A stretch of DNA of 64,000 nucleotides from Lingula anatina (Eukaryota; Brachiopoda; Lingulata; Lingulida; Lingulidae): positions 990,953 to 1,054,952 of the forward strand of contig NW_019775513.1 of assembly GCF_001039355.2 (NCBI RefSeq), read 5' to 3'. This document shows positions 34,883 through 47,524 of this stretch, one piece after another (positions within the stretch are counted from its first letter, which is position 1; the number at the start of each line of letters is the position of its first letter). A program made the position numbers and the translations under genes. Under the pieces are notes generated by a model that saw only the letters and a list, made by a program, of their open reading frames with translations, made no database searches and was not told where the DNA came from.

Positions 34883-37800
34883 TGCCAGTGTAAATATACG
34901 GCGCTTATCGGTACACAACTTGTATTATCCATTGTTATAATCAGAGCAGTTCATTTATTAATGACTTGTTTAGTGGCCCCTAGTTCTGATTAGTAATCAG
35001 ACTTAATTTCGCTCTTTCACAGACGGTCAGCCGCAGTTTGTCAGCAAATACATGTGCCAAGTTTCAAATTTATATTCAAATTATTACCAGTGATTACATG
35101 CATTACAGTCGACAAGGAATTATTGAAGAAATCTGCGTGGGCATGTACTGCTACTGTTGGAAGTAAACATGTAACTACATGTTCAAATAATTAATGCCAC
35201 ACATGCACGTAACTAAAACAGGTAACTTTCCCACCAAAGATGAACTAAATGAAAACAAACATAGGCCCATTATTGTGGGCAAGTTGCGTGTTTGGAGATG
35301 GTGTCTCAATGTACCTACTAGTAGGCTCGTCACTGTGTAAAATAAGGTCTAATTCTACCGCGTACTACTTCCGATGTTTAAGTAGCCACAAACAAACAAA
35401 GTGTTTTCCAATTTATGTAGATCTACGTCACAGAGGAAATCCGTAACCATGGGCCAGACTCCATCCCTACCACAAGAAAGATAAATATAATATTTCAATC
35501 ATTACAACACACCAGTTATCTGCCGTCACAGATCACATCCATGCCTACATGTAGAATGTGATAAATCAAATACTTTAATAACAGCAATTGACCAATCTGC
35601 AAATAAACAACATATTTTGAGTTGACATTTGAACCAGCCATTTTAGTGGTACCGCCATTAGACCAACTGAGAGATGATTAAATATTTTGATAATCTAGAA
35701 AACGATTTGTACACAAATAACATGTTGTGAATTTCTATCATTATCATGTTGTGAATTGCTACTATAATCAATAAGCAAGTCGCTATCATCATAACCCGTC
35801 GTGCTTTCTCCACAGGATGGCAAAAACAAAGTAGAGTGTAGCTGTACTGTGAGCGAATATTTGAGAACGCGTGGTCTATTTCGAGGAGGGGGGAGTGTCA
35901 AACTCATCCATCTATCATTGATTATTTCAAATGCCTCAAGGTAAAGAGACCACCAAATTGGTGTAACCATATAATAAGGGAACAGTGAGATGCACCTAAT
36001 TCAGTTGAAAACAGATTTTTTTCTGCGTTTGCCTTTCGATCAGTGTTTATTCGGACAAAACTTCGCATCTGTCTGTTACCAAACTTCTAAGAGCCTGCGA
36101 TAGCCTATTTGTAAACAAACACCTTGTTTTGCCTTGGTATCTAAATATATAATAGTGGTTTCAAATAGATGTACATGTATGTTTACCTACGTGTTTCAGA
36201 CCCACGCAAGCAACATGTACTGACACGAATAAAAAGTTGTCTGTTGCATCAGTGTATAGTTTCTCTGTCAGTATCTGCAATAGTTGTTTGTGTTGAACGG
36301 CTAAATGTTCCAATCAACAATCAATGGTGTATAATTTTTCATCCCTTTTATGCAGATAAGCCCCACGCAGCAATGAATAAAATGTTTCTGTAATCTTAAG
36401 TTTCGATAAGTCAACAAATATGATACAAATGGAGGTCGTCAATACACACAGTATCTGATTGATGGGATTTTAATGTACGCTATAGCTCTCTCTCTCTCGA
36501 AATAACCACGGTTTGTATTTGATATATGGGTGATGCTCAAAAAGGGGTGGGGACTTTTAAAGTTGCCCTACGTTTCCGCTCATTTCATGGGAAAAGAGTA
36601 CACACCAGCACAAGGTTAACCTTCACGTGGAAGGGGTAACTTGCTTTATCTTATTTCTTTACTTATCCATGTATCTTTATTCGACAAATTTATTTCTTAG
36701 AACCACTAGCCCCGTCCATGACCAGCACCCCCTACCCACAATGAATTCGAACTCAGTTCTTCACTGTGAAGAGCGGCTCAAAATTATTTCAAGAATGTGG
36801 ATAATCTAGAAACGACGACGAAGGGATATATCGATATAGTTATGGTTCAGTAAAGTATTTATTACTCAATTATACTCAGAATCTCTTCAGAATCAGAATT
36901 CTTTTGGCGATTTAGCCGTTAACATACAGACTGCTGTGTAAACAACAAACACGTACAAGTATACAGGCAGGTACGTGTTGATATTGTACGTACCAAGCAC
37001 ATCCTTGGCACCGTGTCCCCACACAATTTATCAAATATACAATACTGAAATGACACCTGCATTATTAAGTAAACAACAGTGTGACACATTTCATAATACA
37101 CCTACGTGCTGGTCTGCCGCAGAGTTCAGTTCATGTGAGCCCAATTTGCGATCACTTAATAACTACATAAAGCTTTAAATCCAGCTAATTTCATAGAACA
37201 TGCTGGCACAACCGCTCATAATAACAAACACCCTGAAAATTTTCGCAATTATTTGGATTGAATACATGATTTACACTACCCACATACATTTGCCGCATTA
37301 TCAATCTACGTAAATAATGTGCCCACAATATAGGCTTAAAAACAACGGGCTTATTCATTATTTAACAATTCATTTATATTATTCAGTTATTCATTTATTG
37401 CTTTACGTTGGATGTAAACACGCATACACGTTGAGACATTCTGTATGGCTTTATATCTACAACAAACATGTTTTAATGTAGCCCAAAGGCCCTCCTCCAT
37501 AGTGTTGTCTCTTTTCTGCACGATGATATTATGAGAAGAAAAAGGTCGTTAAAAATCACAAACCACGTATGTTAAGATACTGCTATTGCGTGCGTCTGTA
37601 TGTGCGTTGTTTGTGATTTTACTTCACATCATTCGTTCGTGATTTCATTTTATAGCTGTAGAACATCGTATTGAGCAGCAATGTGTCTAATAAATGTATT
37701 CAAATACGAAATGCAACACACTAATTATCCCCGGTCCAAAATGGTTTTTTCATTTGCTTTATGCTTATCTTAATAAACACGCGGCTCGGATAAAGTAATT

Positions 37801-39894
37801 GACGCCTTTCCCATAGCCGTAGGGACAGCATAGTGCTAGATTAGATACTTATATTTTTTGTGTTTTTGTCCTGAGAACTGGATTGAGAAGTAGCGCCTAG
37901 ACCAAGCTTTAAAAACGATCATCTTATTGCGAAACATATCTTATCTTAAATTCCAATCTCATTTGAGGTCGATCATTTGTTCGATTTTTACCTCCCTCAT
38001 TACAGACCCTGTTGCAAAATCGGATTGTTTTAGGGGTTTTACTTCAACGATATTGCGTTGAATGGTAACATAGTCCACCAGTTCTAAATAGCTTTTTTCT
38101 TGACAAAGCCTTTGGAATATCACCAATCATAAGGCTGCCAGTTTTTATGAAACAGATTGTACCATTATGTACTTAAATAACTGATTGCATGTATGAATTA
38201 TATTAATGGCCTATAACGCATTAAAAACGAAAGCGCCCATTTACGGTTATGTAACTCAAGCTTTTTCACTTCTGATGTCGATTTGAATGTCGATTTTCGG
38301 CATTCTTCTTCCGTTGTCGACTGAACGTTGTCTCGACGTTGTCTTTTTATAACTAGTATATAAATATACGGGAGGGAATCTTTGATAACAGCAAAGCAAT
38401 AATGATTCAGTAGAATATGCTTATGAATTTTTAAATTAATACGGTTCTTGAAATCCACGCGAATCACGCGCGCCTATTGCGTAGGTCTATTAGCGCAGGA
38501 AATCTGTATCAGAAAATAACTTATTTACTATTATTTAATTGACTGATAATTAGAGTGTCCGCTTCTGGAGGTTAAGTAGTTGACGCAAATCCGAAAAGAA
38601 TATCAAATTAATGGCATGATATTGTAATAGTGACGCCAAATATTTTAATGTAAACTTAAGGACATTTTAGCGCTAAGAATTGTTCCGGTGTGAAATTTTC
38701 TTATCACCTCCTATCTGGTTTGAGTTCTGTTTGTGAAGAAAATGTGTGTACTCCTCAAATACAATATCATTTCATGAAATATGGTTGGACGCGTAATATC
38801 GAAATACATTAAGCAAGAAAATCCATTTTTGTACGGCATAATCGAACTGTTATTTGAAGATTTTTTTTAAAATTAATCAGAACAGAAAAAGTGAAATGGT
38901 TTCTCTGTTTAGTCTCAACGTACATGTGGAGTTCTTGTTCATTTGCCATGCTCATGGTCATGGTAGGCCTACTTCTATGCGGTGAGGACACTGCGTTTTA
39001 TACGCACAGCGTATCAATTTTACAAGCCAGTTATTGTATATTTTTGCGCACGAAGTTCAGTGGTCACCCGCCACGAAAATTCAGAAGAAATCTCTCCTCT
39101 TCGGGAATTTCACTGCTTTTACTTTCAAGATTATCACCGTCACGTACTATTTGCCCATACATCAGCAAAAAAAAGGGGGGTAACGTTTACTTTAACAAGA
39201 CACTTCGGTCATTTACTTTCTATCAGTTACCTAGTGACTTATGTCAAATACACCACGCTTACTGTTTCCGTTTGGAAATTAATGGATGTCATCACTCTGT
39301 TTCTATTTCCCTGCCTCGTTTGTTTTCTTACGTCGATTTCGCACTATTTTGGGAAACAAATTCGTCTACACTTTGTACTCTCCTCATTTCAGCAGATTTA
39401 GGATATTCCTTAGCGTCTTGGGGTTTTATTGATCGTTCAAGGATACAGACAGGAAATGCGAATAAACAACGTATGAGGTAGATTGAGCGAGTCACAAGGG
39501 GCATCAAACGGCACTTACAATATCTCAAAGACATTTTGAATGGGAGTAAATCCTTCCATCTCTCTATGGGACTCTATTCTTAGATTTGGATACCCAAGAG
39601 ATGAAAAAAGATAGCTTCTCTAAACTTAATAAACGCGAGCTGAAGCAAACAAATTAAACATTATGGGGTTTATTACCAACATTTCAGTTTGTGTCACAAG
39701 AGTAATGGAAGCACACTCGATCTTTGACGTGCTAAGCGTGATGGTTATTTCGATTTTAAAAGTTTTTCCATTAAAATATTTTTAGTCGGTTTCGTGTATG
39801 TCATTCCATACGTATAGACCTACTAGTCTATCTACTTAGTGTGTTCTTCTACCCTCTAAATATAATGTAAAACGGGGCTGGCGATTGTCATTGC
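34883..39894. other. No gene recognised
   Basis: Contains a direct repeat of about 29 bp (acatgttgtgaatt type) at 35720-35760, a tRNA-like relic, and long but uninformative ORFs at 38891-39481 (196 codons, overlapped by a 139-codon ORF in another frame). No splice-supported exon was seen. Confidence 0.4.
35622..35676 (-). repeat. tRNA-like relic (possible SINE head)
   Basis: On the minus strand CTCAGTTGGTCTAATGG (A-box-like) is followed 21 bp later by GGTTCAAATG (B-box-like). The stems are not complementary enough for a working tRNA. Confidence 0.3.
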
Positions 39895-40036
39895 TACCCT
39901 CTACCAGGGTGGCAGACATTATAGGCAAATTTTCCAACAGTCAGAGAACCAAATGACCGTCTGTTTATCTAAAGACACATTTATGAATATCTTGTGAAAA
40001 ATCAATCTGTCGCCCTGGTAAACCTGGTAGAGGGTA
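39895..40036. mobile_element. Inverted-repeat MITE, TACCCTCTACC family, copy 1
   Basis: 142 bp with TIR TACCCTCTACCAGG at both ends and a perfect 9-bp target-site duplication TGTCATTGC (39886-39894 and 40037-40045). The right arm is related to the other two copies (TGATTTTTCACAAGATATTCA on the reverse complement) and has a small internal duplication (accaggtttaccagggcg). No coding capacity. Confidence 0.85.
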
Positions 40037-41774
40037 TGTCATTGCCCTGCTTGTATATAGCCTGATCGTGACGAAGTAAAACATATATGAATTACTCATA
40101 TTTTTCCAGAACCTGTCGAATGGATTAGTGGGATTGCCAATTATTCATTCTTAATGAGTCCAGAAACTGACACAAACAAAATCGGATTATTTATTTTCAA
40201 GTTATTGTACTGCTGAATTTGCTACCATTAGAGAAAGGAAATGTCTATGCCCTACTCCTCATTACAGAGTGACGTTAACGTTTGTAGAAATATCCCTTCT
40301 CTAAAATTGCCATGGACATCCTCAAAATAATTCAATGCAGGATACTTGTGTTTGGCAATTTTGCAAACTCAAGAAAATTAGGATATTGCAACACCAGGTA
40401 GTACTTGCTTACTTCATTATTTCCCTGCACCTCTGACCGATGTATCAATTAATTAGCTCACCGCGAATAAAGAATGTATCGAAGTAAGGTGTGTAAATAA
40501 TCTTTCGCGATAATTGTCTCTTCGATATATGAAACGCCATATCTGGACAATATTTTTTTACATATTTTCAAGGTCGTAGCATCCTTTAGACCGCATCACA
40601 ATGAAATGATACTCCTACGAAGTAAAGTATTGGTTGTCTCCTAGTGGTTTTCCCGGAGTGGTGTCTTCCACTTTTCATTAAAATGTCAGTGTTTTCTTGG
40701 CATCATCCTTGACACTACTGTGGGTGTTTGCCGCAGCTCTCCAAGGACGCGGTGATTAAAACCTGACATGATGATGGTATCAAAGCACAAATTGAATGAT
40801 ACAAGAACAGAATAATTGACCGATTTTTACTGTCGATAAAACATTCGAAAACAAAGCAAGCATGTAATTTAGTCGAAATTAGTGCACTAATATCCACATA
40901 TGTAAACACTTCAAATGCCCACTTTCTGATAAATTGAGTCCTACTACATGTAACACTGTTATTTAGAAATGTACAAAGGAGGTGGTTGATTAAACAGATG
41001 TAGCAATCTGTGTCCACAAAGATTACAGATTACTAATAGTATGCAAAGCAAATCGTGTAAGACCAAAAACCCATGCTATCTTTCAACATAAACGATCTCT
41101 TAGGACATTCCAAAGACAGTGTTGCATGAAGGAAAATTAAACTGAAACATTATTCTGCACAAGATGCATAGAAAAGAAAAGCAAGCTACTAAAAAAAACG
41201 TCTATCTTTGATAGAGCACAGTTGAATGAAGGCTGGACTATCTGGAGTAAAATCCAAAAGCAACTTTTAATAAGTCCACACCAACTGATTTGATATATGT
41301 ACAGATCACAGTACGTGATTTGTGGTCGCTTGTAACTCTTTTATTCACAAGTCATTCATCTCAGTGGTGGACCAAAGCAATTCATTAGTCATTAAAGGAC
41401 AATNGTAACGCTACACGAAAGGCGCAATCATAATTGTGCTCTTCGCGTGTATGTAAACACTAAGTATTTTACTAAATCACATCCAATTTGGCAAAACTAC
41501 ATAATAATTCTCGGTAAATTCATACTCTACCCGTGATTTGCAAAATGGATCCTAGCTATAATTTATAACGGAAAACTGTGAAAACTACCAGATAGACGGA
41601 CCGCGCCTGTCTCTGAAGGAGTGGACACATCAGCGCCTTGGTTACATCTGAAGATCTATTTTATGCGGGGGGAAAGAGTTATCTTTAGACGATCATATCA
41701 GAGTAATTGGCCAAAGTAGTGTCAAACAATTTAAACTTTAAAAAATCTTTAAAGGACCTCCAGAACACAGCAAA

Positions 41775-41821
<47 letters not shown>

Positions 41822-43044
41822 ACCAAAAGTTAAAAATCACTGTAACCATTTGCACTGAAAACATTTCTTCCAATTGGTCTACTTTTTAAGGCAAGATTAA
41901 ATTGATTTGGACAAACGGTTAATGGCAAAGAAGCAATTTCCATTACCAAATGAAACAGATATGACAAAGAGGTTCAGGCATCATGGGATAACATAAACCG
42001 AGCACACACAAAGCAAACAGCTTCCCATTGTCTGAACCCAATCATTCGAATGTCCCCGCAATCACAGAAAAAACACCACATTGCATGACAGTTTTGAAAA
42101 GCCACGCCTTGCATATCGATTTATGTTCTCAGATGTGGAAAAATCATTTTGTCAACTTGTCGCTCGTGTTATCCATGTTCTAAGGACATGACCCGACATG
42201 TATCATATATGGAGTGCAGTTGCGTGTCCTAAAAAACTTTCCCGGTCAGTGTTATTTTCAAAGCATGGAGTTTGATTGACTTATAGAGGAGTAAAGTAGA
42301 TGCGCTGGGTCTTTCGACACTCTTGGGTCCTAAACTAGAGAAAATCAAGTAGCAATAAAGCCATAAAAAGCTTGGTCTGACATTGAAGTTATGACAGTGT
42401 TCTTCAACTCTTAAGGTTGCGTTTTTACAAGAAAGCGTGTCTTTTTACTAGGACCTAGTCATTGTAATCTGCAGCAGTATTTCCTCGCTGTGAAAGGCAG
42501 ACAGAAATAGTGACATGCAGAGATAGAGAGAGAAAGAGAGAGAGAGGCGAAAACAAACGAGAAATAGAGGTAGGCGATTTTACGTAATACATGCGCAAGA
42601 ACTGCTAACACGAGCTATTTCATTACAGCAATCACTAAGACGTCAAGAACAGAAATGAAACAGATCAAACAAAAAATTCTTTTGTTAAACCTTTTTTGTC
42701 ATCGATTTTATATCACGAAATCTAAGCGTTCGCTGAAACCGCAGCTGAAAACGCTTACGTATTTCAATTTCTGAAGATCAATCTCAAATATCCATTATCG
42801 CTTAGGATAAAACATTGGGCTTTAAAAACTCCCCGGCAGACGACAGCGATTACACAACAATGATGTTCAGTCTCGCTACACACACGCAACTAAATTAACT
42901 AATCAATGTAATAAAAAATGAGTGCAAAAGAAGGTCTCTGTTTGAAGACCGTCGCTCATATTCATGCGTTATCAATATGTAAAAGTCATCTATAATAATG
43001 AAATTTACTGTTGGTTTATTTTTTATTTTTTTTATTTTTACTTT
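40037..43044. other. No gene recognised
   Basis: AT-rich sequence with the (AAAT)n microsatellite, a GAGA tract near 42521 and no supported exon. Confidence 0.4.
41772..41822 (+). repeat. (AAAT)n microsatellite
   Basis: About twelve units of AAAT. Confidence 0.95.
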
Positions 43045-43197
43045 TTATGAAACATGTCCAATCTCCACAACTCTGTTGACTACTACCAACAAGTCCGGAT
43101 TGAAAGAAGACTCCTTTGAAAGAAGTTCCCGTGGTAAAGGTCCCTTGGGCCCCTCATGCAGAATGTCAGTAAACTGAAGCGGCATAGCAGCGTATCG
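43045..43197 (-). CDS. Candidate terminal coding exon, product unknown
   Basis: The minus strand reads RYAAMPLQFTDILHEGPKGP, LPRELLSKESSFNPDLLVVV, NRVVEIGHVS and TAA. It has 50 codons of balanced composition in otherwise AT-rich DNA. An AG at 43198-43199 opens it in phase 0 after a T-rich tract. Directly after the stop the minus strand carries several overlapping AATAAA signals, as expected for a 3' end. There is no ATG start, so it would be the last exon of a gene further right. No family is recognised. Confidence 0.35.
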   Translation of the reverse strand, partial: RYAAMPLQFTDILHEGPKGPLPRELLSKESSFNPDLLVVVNRVVEIGHVS

Positions 43198-45559
43198 CTC
43201 AATGCGGGTATGACATATTTTTTAATAAAATGAAAAAAAAAGTGCACAGTAGATGTTGCGACCTAATTCATTCTGATCCACCCTTTAGATGGAAAAATGA
43301 ACGTCACCAGATGATCCACTAAGATGGGTTCTGCTAAGTTGGGTGGATCTAGCTTGCATGGAAATGTGCCTCATACGCATTTCCGTTCTCGAAAGTGAAA
43401 GCTACCAAACATGTGGCTTAAAAAATTTAGGATATTTTGTAAATGCATGAAATGCTTTTTTTTTGTTAAAGGCGAAAAGAAAACTTAGCCTCTAATGCAT
43501 TCATACGTAAATCTACATCCTTGTTTTGCGACCTGAAAGAGAAACGATAGTTATTTCATAAAATTCCAATCATATTGCACTTTCGATAAAACGGACATAT
43601 TTTGCTTACATATTTTCAGTGTGATACCTTCAATTTAAGAGTGTTTGTGGCTTGCCTTGCGGGAATCATGTTTCATAACCAGTGACTCATCCCTAGCAGT
43701 GCCGCCTGTTCTGTGAAAAATGAAATAACCCCATAAGAATTCCAGTAACACTAATATATAGCAACAGCTCGCGGACGTGAATAATTCTTACAGTTCATTT
43801 TTTCAGTGTCAGCTCGAGGCTTTTAAACTTTTGGCCTTCATATATCTGTGCTTAGTGAAATCTACACCAGAAAGGGGTCTTACTTTGCTTAAAAATTTCC
43901 ATTCGTTTATCATCAGAAACTTTTAAGTGTTACAAGTTGAAAATTTTAGAAATATTTAAGCCGTTCTGTTAAACTGGTTTCATTAACTGAGATTCCCCGG
44001 AGTTTGTTCGATATACGTAGACCGATAGATTCAATGAAAATTAGCCCATACTGTAAAATGAGAGAGAGAGAGTGAGAGAGAGAGAGTGAGGAAGTGAGTG
44101 GGGGTGCAAAGAAAATAAAACCACTTTCTCTCAGATACGCAATTAATTTCTTTTTAAGCTCACTGGCTCATTTCCTGGTATAAACTCTATCTTAATACCA
44201 CTGAATTAGGAAAACTCCAGGAAGTAATGCGCAGAATTTGATTCAATTGAGTTCTCTCCATGTTCTTCACCTCTGGGTGAATTACCCGGAAAATACGATT
44301 AGAGTTCTCGGACGCCGCTCTGCCCTATTGAACGCCACTTGGAGAATCCCAGGTAACTAACTTAAAACTGTATCATGAGTCACTCCGGTAGATTTACTTA
44401 CTCTCCCTGCAGGATTTTAAAAACATTTACCTGTACATGAGCAGAGCTAAAGGTCGTTCTTTTTTCTTCCGAAAGATACTGTCTAAGATTCTGGTTCATG
44501 TTTTGATGGGTTAGATTCAGAGTTTGCCTGGGAATTAGAATGTATTTCACCGAAATGAGTCAGAAACATTTCCGAAGTTCAAAATTTGGAAAAGTGACTC
44601 ATCTTTATTCACACGAGAACACGTTTAAACACTACTTACACAAACGTTTAATATAACACAGTGTAGAAGCTGATGTCAGTTATTATATGAGCTCACCTCA
44701 ACCATGATTTCTGAAATATTTTATTTGACTCCAACATTGGGTACATTTGACACAGTTTAAATTATTTTTCTTGTTTAAATCTGTTTTCGTCTTAAACCAA
44801 ACTTAAATTGTCCGACTCTTGCCCAAATATAGTAGTAGTGGATGGATTAAAGGTGATTTTAGATGCAGACAGAGTTAAGAAAATTTAACATACAGAACGA
44901 TTTAAGACTAAAGTTTTAGACACAGAAAAAAAAAACAACACTAACATGACCTTGGATTAAAGAAATCAGTGAGTGGGGAATAATGATGAAAAAAAAAAAA
45001 AAGAAAACGGTCACCTGTATTTGATACTTGTAAACAAAATGGAAAGAGAAGTTTAAAAAGTCGAAAGATGTGAAAGCAAAATGTATATGTTCTTCAATGT
45101 TCTGAACCTCTCCTGAAAGCGGTATGCACATTGGCATTTTATACAAGTACATGTAGAGTCCTGCAATATCACTGCTTCTTGTACAGAGATCCATTGGGAT
45201 TCAACCTTAACATTCAGTTTTTATACTTATCCTTTGTGGCTGACCATGCAACATTTCCAAGGAGGGATATTGATCAGATTTTCGTTTGTAAGTAGACAAT
45301 AAAGAACATCTTCAATCTGTCGGGGAAGGGGGGATCTGAGACCACTGTTCGCCTACGCAACATAAGTACATGCAGCAAGCTGCGCTAGACTCTACAGACT
45401 CTGTATCGGTGCTATGGGGTGTAAAAATATACAGATAAAAATGAGGCCGATTGGGGGGGGGGGGGCAATCTCTGCTGCAGTCCAGGTAAGTTACGCAGTT
45501 TCGACAACCGAGGACAAGTTCTGCAATGAATAAACGACATTCAATCACGAATCATGTGT
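43198..45559. other. No gene recognised
   Basis: Contains GAGA tracts near 44060 and a CAG|GTAACT donor-like site at 44353 after a 39-codon open stretch on the plus strand, without a clear acceptor. Poly-A/poly-T near 44920 and 44990. Confidence 0.35.
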
Positions 45560-45572
45560 TCTTTAAGTCTTT

Positions 45573-46165
45573 TAGCATAAACCACACTTTTCCTACAAAT
45601 CCACCATGACTTTCTGAGCAATTTGTTAATGTTTTACGTTCTGATCCTGATGAATTAATCAGATAAAAATGAAACGCATCGTAGATTAATGACTGCAGTG
45701 CTACATTCACAGAAGACCTAAATAATACCTTTCCTAAAAATTCACCGTGGCTTTCTAAGTAACCCATTTATATTCTTTTTCTGTTGTTGTCTAATAATTA
45801 GATAAAGATCAAACGCGGCGGTGCTTTATGGTTGGAGTGTTACATTCACAGTAGATCATATACTCGATATTCTTGGAATAGTAAATTTAGACGCTTAATT
45901 ACGACTCGCCTCAGGTTAAAGAGTTGAGTTATGGCTTGTTTGGACGGACAGTCGATTCTTTTTATCACTGGTTGATTTCTCACTAACCTTTGAGACGGAA
46001 TATTACCCCCCCCCCCCCCCACCCAATCCACCACGCCTGCTGTATCTCCCAGAAAATAATAAGAACAACAAATAACAACATAAGCCACAATGACAATAGT
46101 GATAACGCTCAGAACAACAATAACAACAACATTAACGTTTCTTTTCATTACATTGGACAAAAGCA
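45573..46165. repeat. Divergent duplicated block, unit A
   Basis: Related in order to 46676-47127: ACATTCACAGAAGACC, TTTAGACGCTTAATT, GAGTTATGGCTTGTT, TTTCTCACTAACCTTTGAG, then an AACAACAATAAC-rich end. It holds an extra sub-repeat of about 155 bp at its left (ESHGGFVGKV and ESHGEFLGKV on the minus strand). On the minus strand an ORF from about 46150 starts MKRNVNVVVIVVLSVITIVI, a single membrane segment. Confidence 0.6.
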
Positions 46166-46675
46166 TGATCAGTTTATTAATTCAGCTTTCAGCATTCAAT
46201 TCTTGAATAGATACAATTTTCCTGGAACAACAACAATTACGACGCTTCAAAGTATTTGCTGCCTTCTCCGGTACAAGACAATTATTCCGTTAATACGCAT
46301 CAGATTCAATATCACAGATACAAAGAGAAACTAGTTTACTTATCTATGCAGCACGATTTATTGTTCCCTAGTAATAAGAAATGTCGTCACTGCACCTCCG
46401 AAGAGCGACATCCAGGGCTGTAGGGTCGTTTTCATTAAAACTGTTGTGAGACAATCTCTATTAAGAACACAGTTTTATTACCAACGTTGGTAATGAATGG
46501 AATGTATTTAAATCAGACATGGGGACCCAGGTGGACGGCAGGATCAATTTGTTGTTTGTCAATTCATTTAAAACGAGATGTTTTATGTTATCTTGGGGTT
46601 TTTTTCGAGCACTTACAGTAGATGGAAGTAAAGCGCGCCACAAGTTAATGTTTACAGTGCTACATTCACAGAAGA

Positions 46676-47127
46676 CAGAAAATGTACCTTTCTTAAAATG
46701 TTTCGAGGCGTTCTAAGTAGTCTGTTGATGTTTTTTCTGCTCCAGTTTGATAAACGAGTTAAAAATAAAACGCGTCGGAGTTCAATGATTGGATTGTAAC
46801 ATTCACAGAAGACCAGTCGATCCTCATGGAATACCTAATTTAGACGCTTAATTTTGATCTACTTTTGATTAAGGGATTGAGATATGGCTTGTTAGTTAAT
46901 TATTGTTATCATGGGGTGATTTCTCACTAACCTTTGAGTCGAAAAACATGTTTATCAGGGGTGAAACCCTTCACAGCCGTCATGCTTGCTGCATTTTCCA
47001 TAAAAATAGAGATAACATAAAAACAACAGCGATAACAATACCAACATAAACAAAGACGAGAGCAATGATGACAACAGAAAAGACAACGACAGCACCAACG
47101 TTCATTTTCATTGAAATTCGCAAAGAG
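46676..47127. repeat. Divergent duplicated block, unit B
   Basis: The counterpart of unit A. Its minus-strand ORF from 47113 starts MKMNVGAVVVFSVVIIALVF, again a membrane segment, and stops after about 42 codons. Both units then share CTCAAAGGTTAGTGAG, a possible donor (AAAG|GTTAGT). The low-complexity GTT codons could also make the hydrophobic stretch by chance. Confidence 0.55.
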
Positions 47128-47386
47128 TATGAACAGTCCTTCAACTGGGATATTCACATTTTTCTTGGTTAGGTGGAATCAAAACAAGCTACGTACTGTA
47201 CTACATGTACCCCCATCTTAAGGATACAGTCTGTCCAAATTTGCGTACAATTTTCCAGCCTCAAAGATTTTTGTGATACCTTAACTTCTGTTGGCATCCA
47301 GGGACGCAGAATTTCAACTGATCTTTATCTCGGCCAAACCAAGAAGTATGTGGGCGAAAGCTCAACTGCACGTTATACGCGTAGTA

Positions 47387-47524
47387 TACCCTCTACCAGG
47401 GCCGCAGTTTAATTGCGTGCACTTTTCTCCAGCGCGTCACAGTCTAGAAAAGTGCCATGAATTAACCACAGACATATCTGTTAATTTCTATTGAAAAATC
47501 AATATGTGGCCCAGGTAGAGGATA
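47387..47524. mobile_element. Inverted-repeat MITE, TACCCTCTACC family, copy 2 (degraded)
   Basis: 138 bp. The left end TACCCTCTACCAGGGCCGC and the reverse complement of the right end TATCCTCTACCTGGGCCAC match with two mismatches over the first 14 positions. Internal similarity to the other copies includes TGATTTTTCA and ACAGATATGTCT. No target-site duplication remains, consistent with an older insertion. Confidence 0.75.

Noticed and set aside
34448-34932. Long minus-strand ORFs spanning the gap
   Set aside because: Their length comes from N characters and the poly-C run; there is no real coding evidence.
39328-39464. Possible minus-strand exon (AKEYPKSAEMRRVQSVDEF) ending near a GTAAGA
   Set aside because: No convincing acceptor and no homology; the same DNA is open in other frames too.
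38891-39481. 196-codon plus-strand ORF and a 139-codon ORF in another frame over the same DNA
   Set aside because: Composition is Ser/Leu/Phe-rich as expected from T/C-rich noncoding DNA; no domain, no conserved motif, and two long frames overlapping suggests chance stop depletion.
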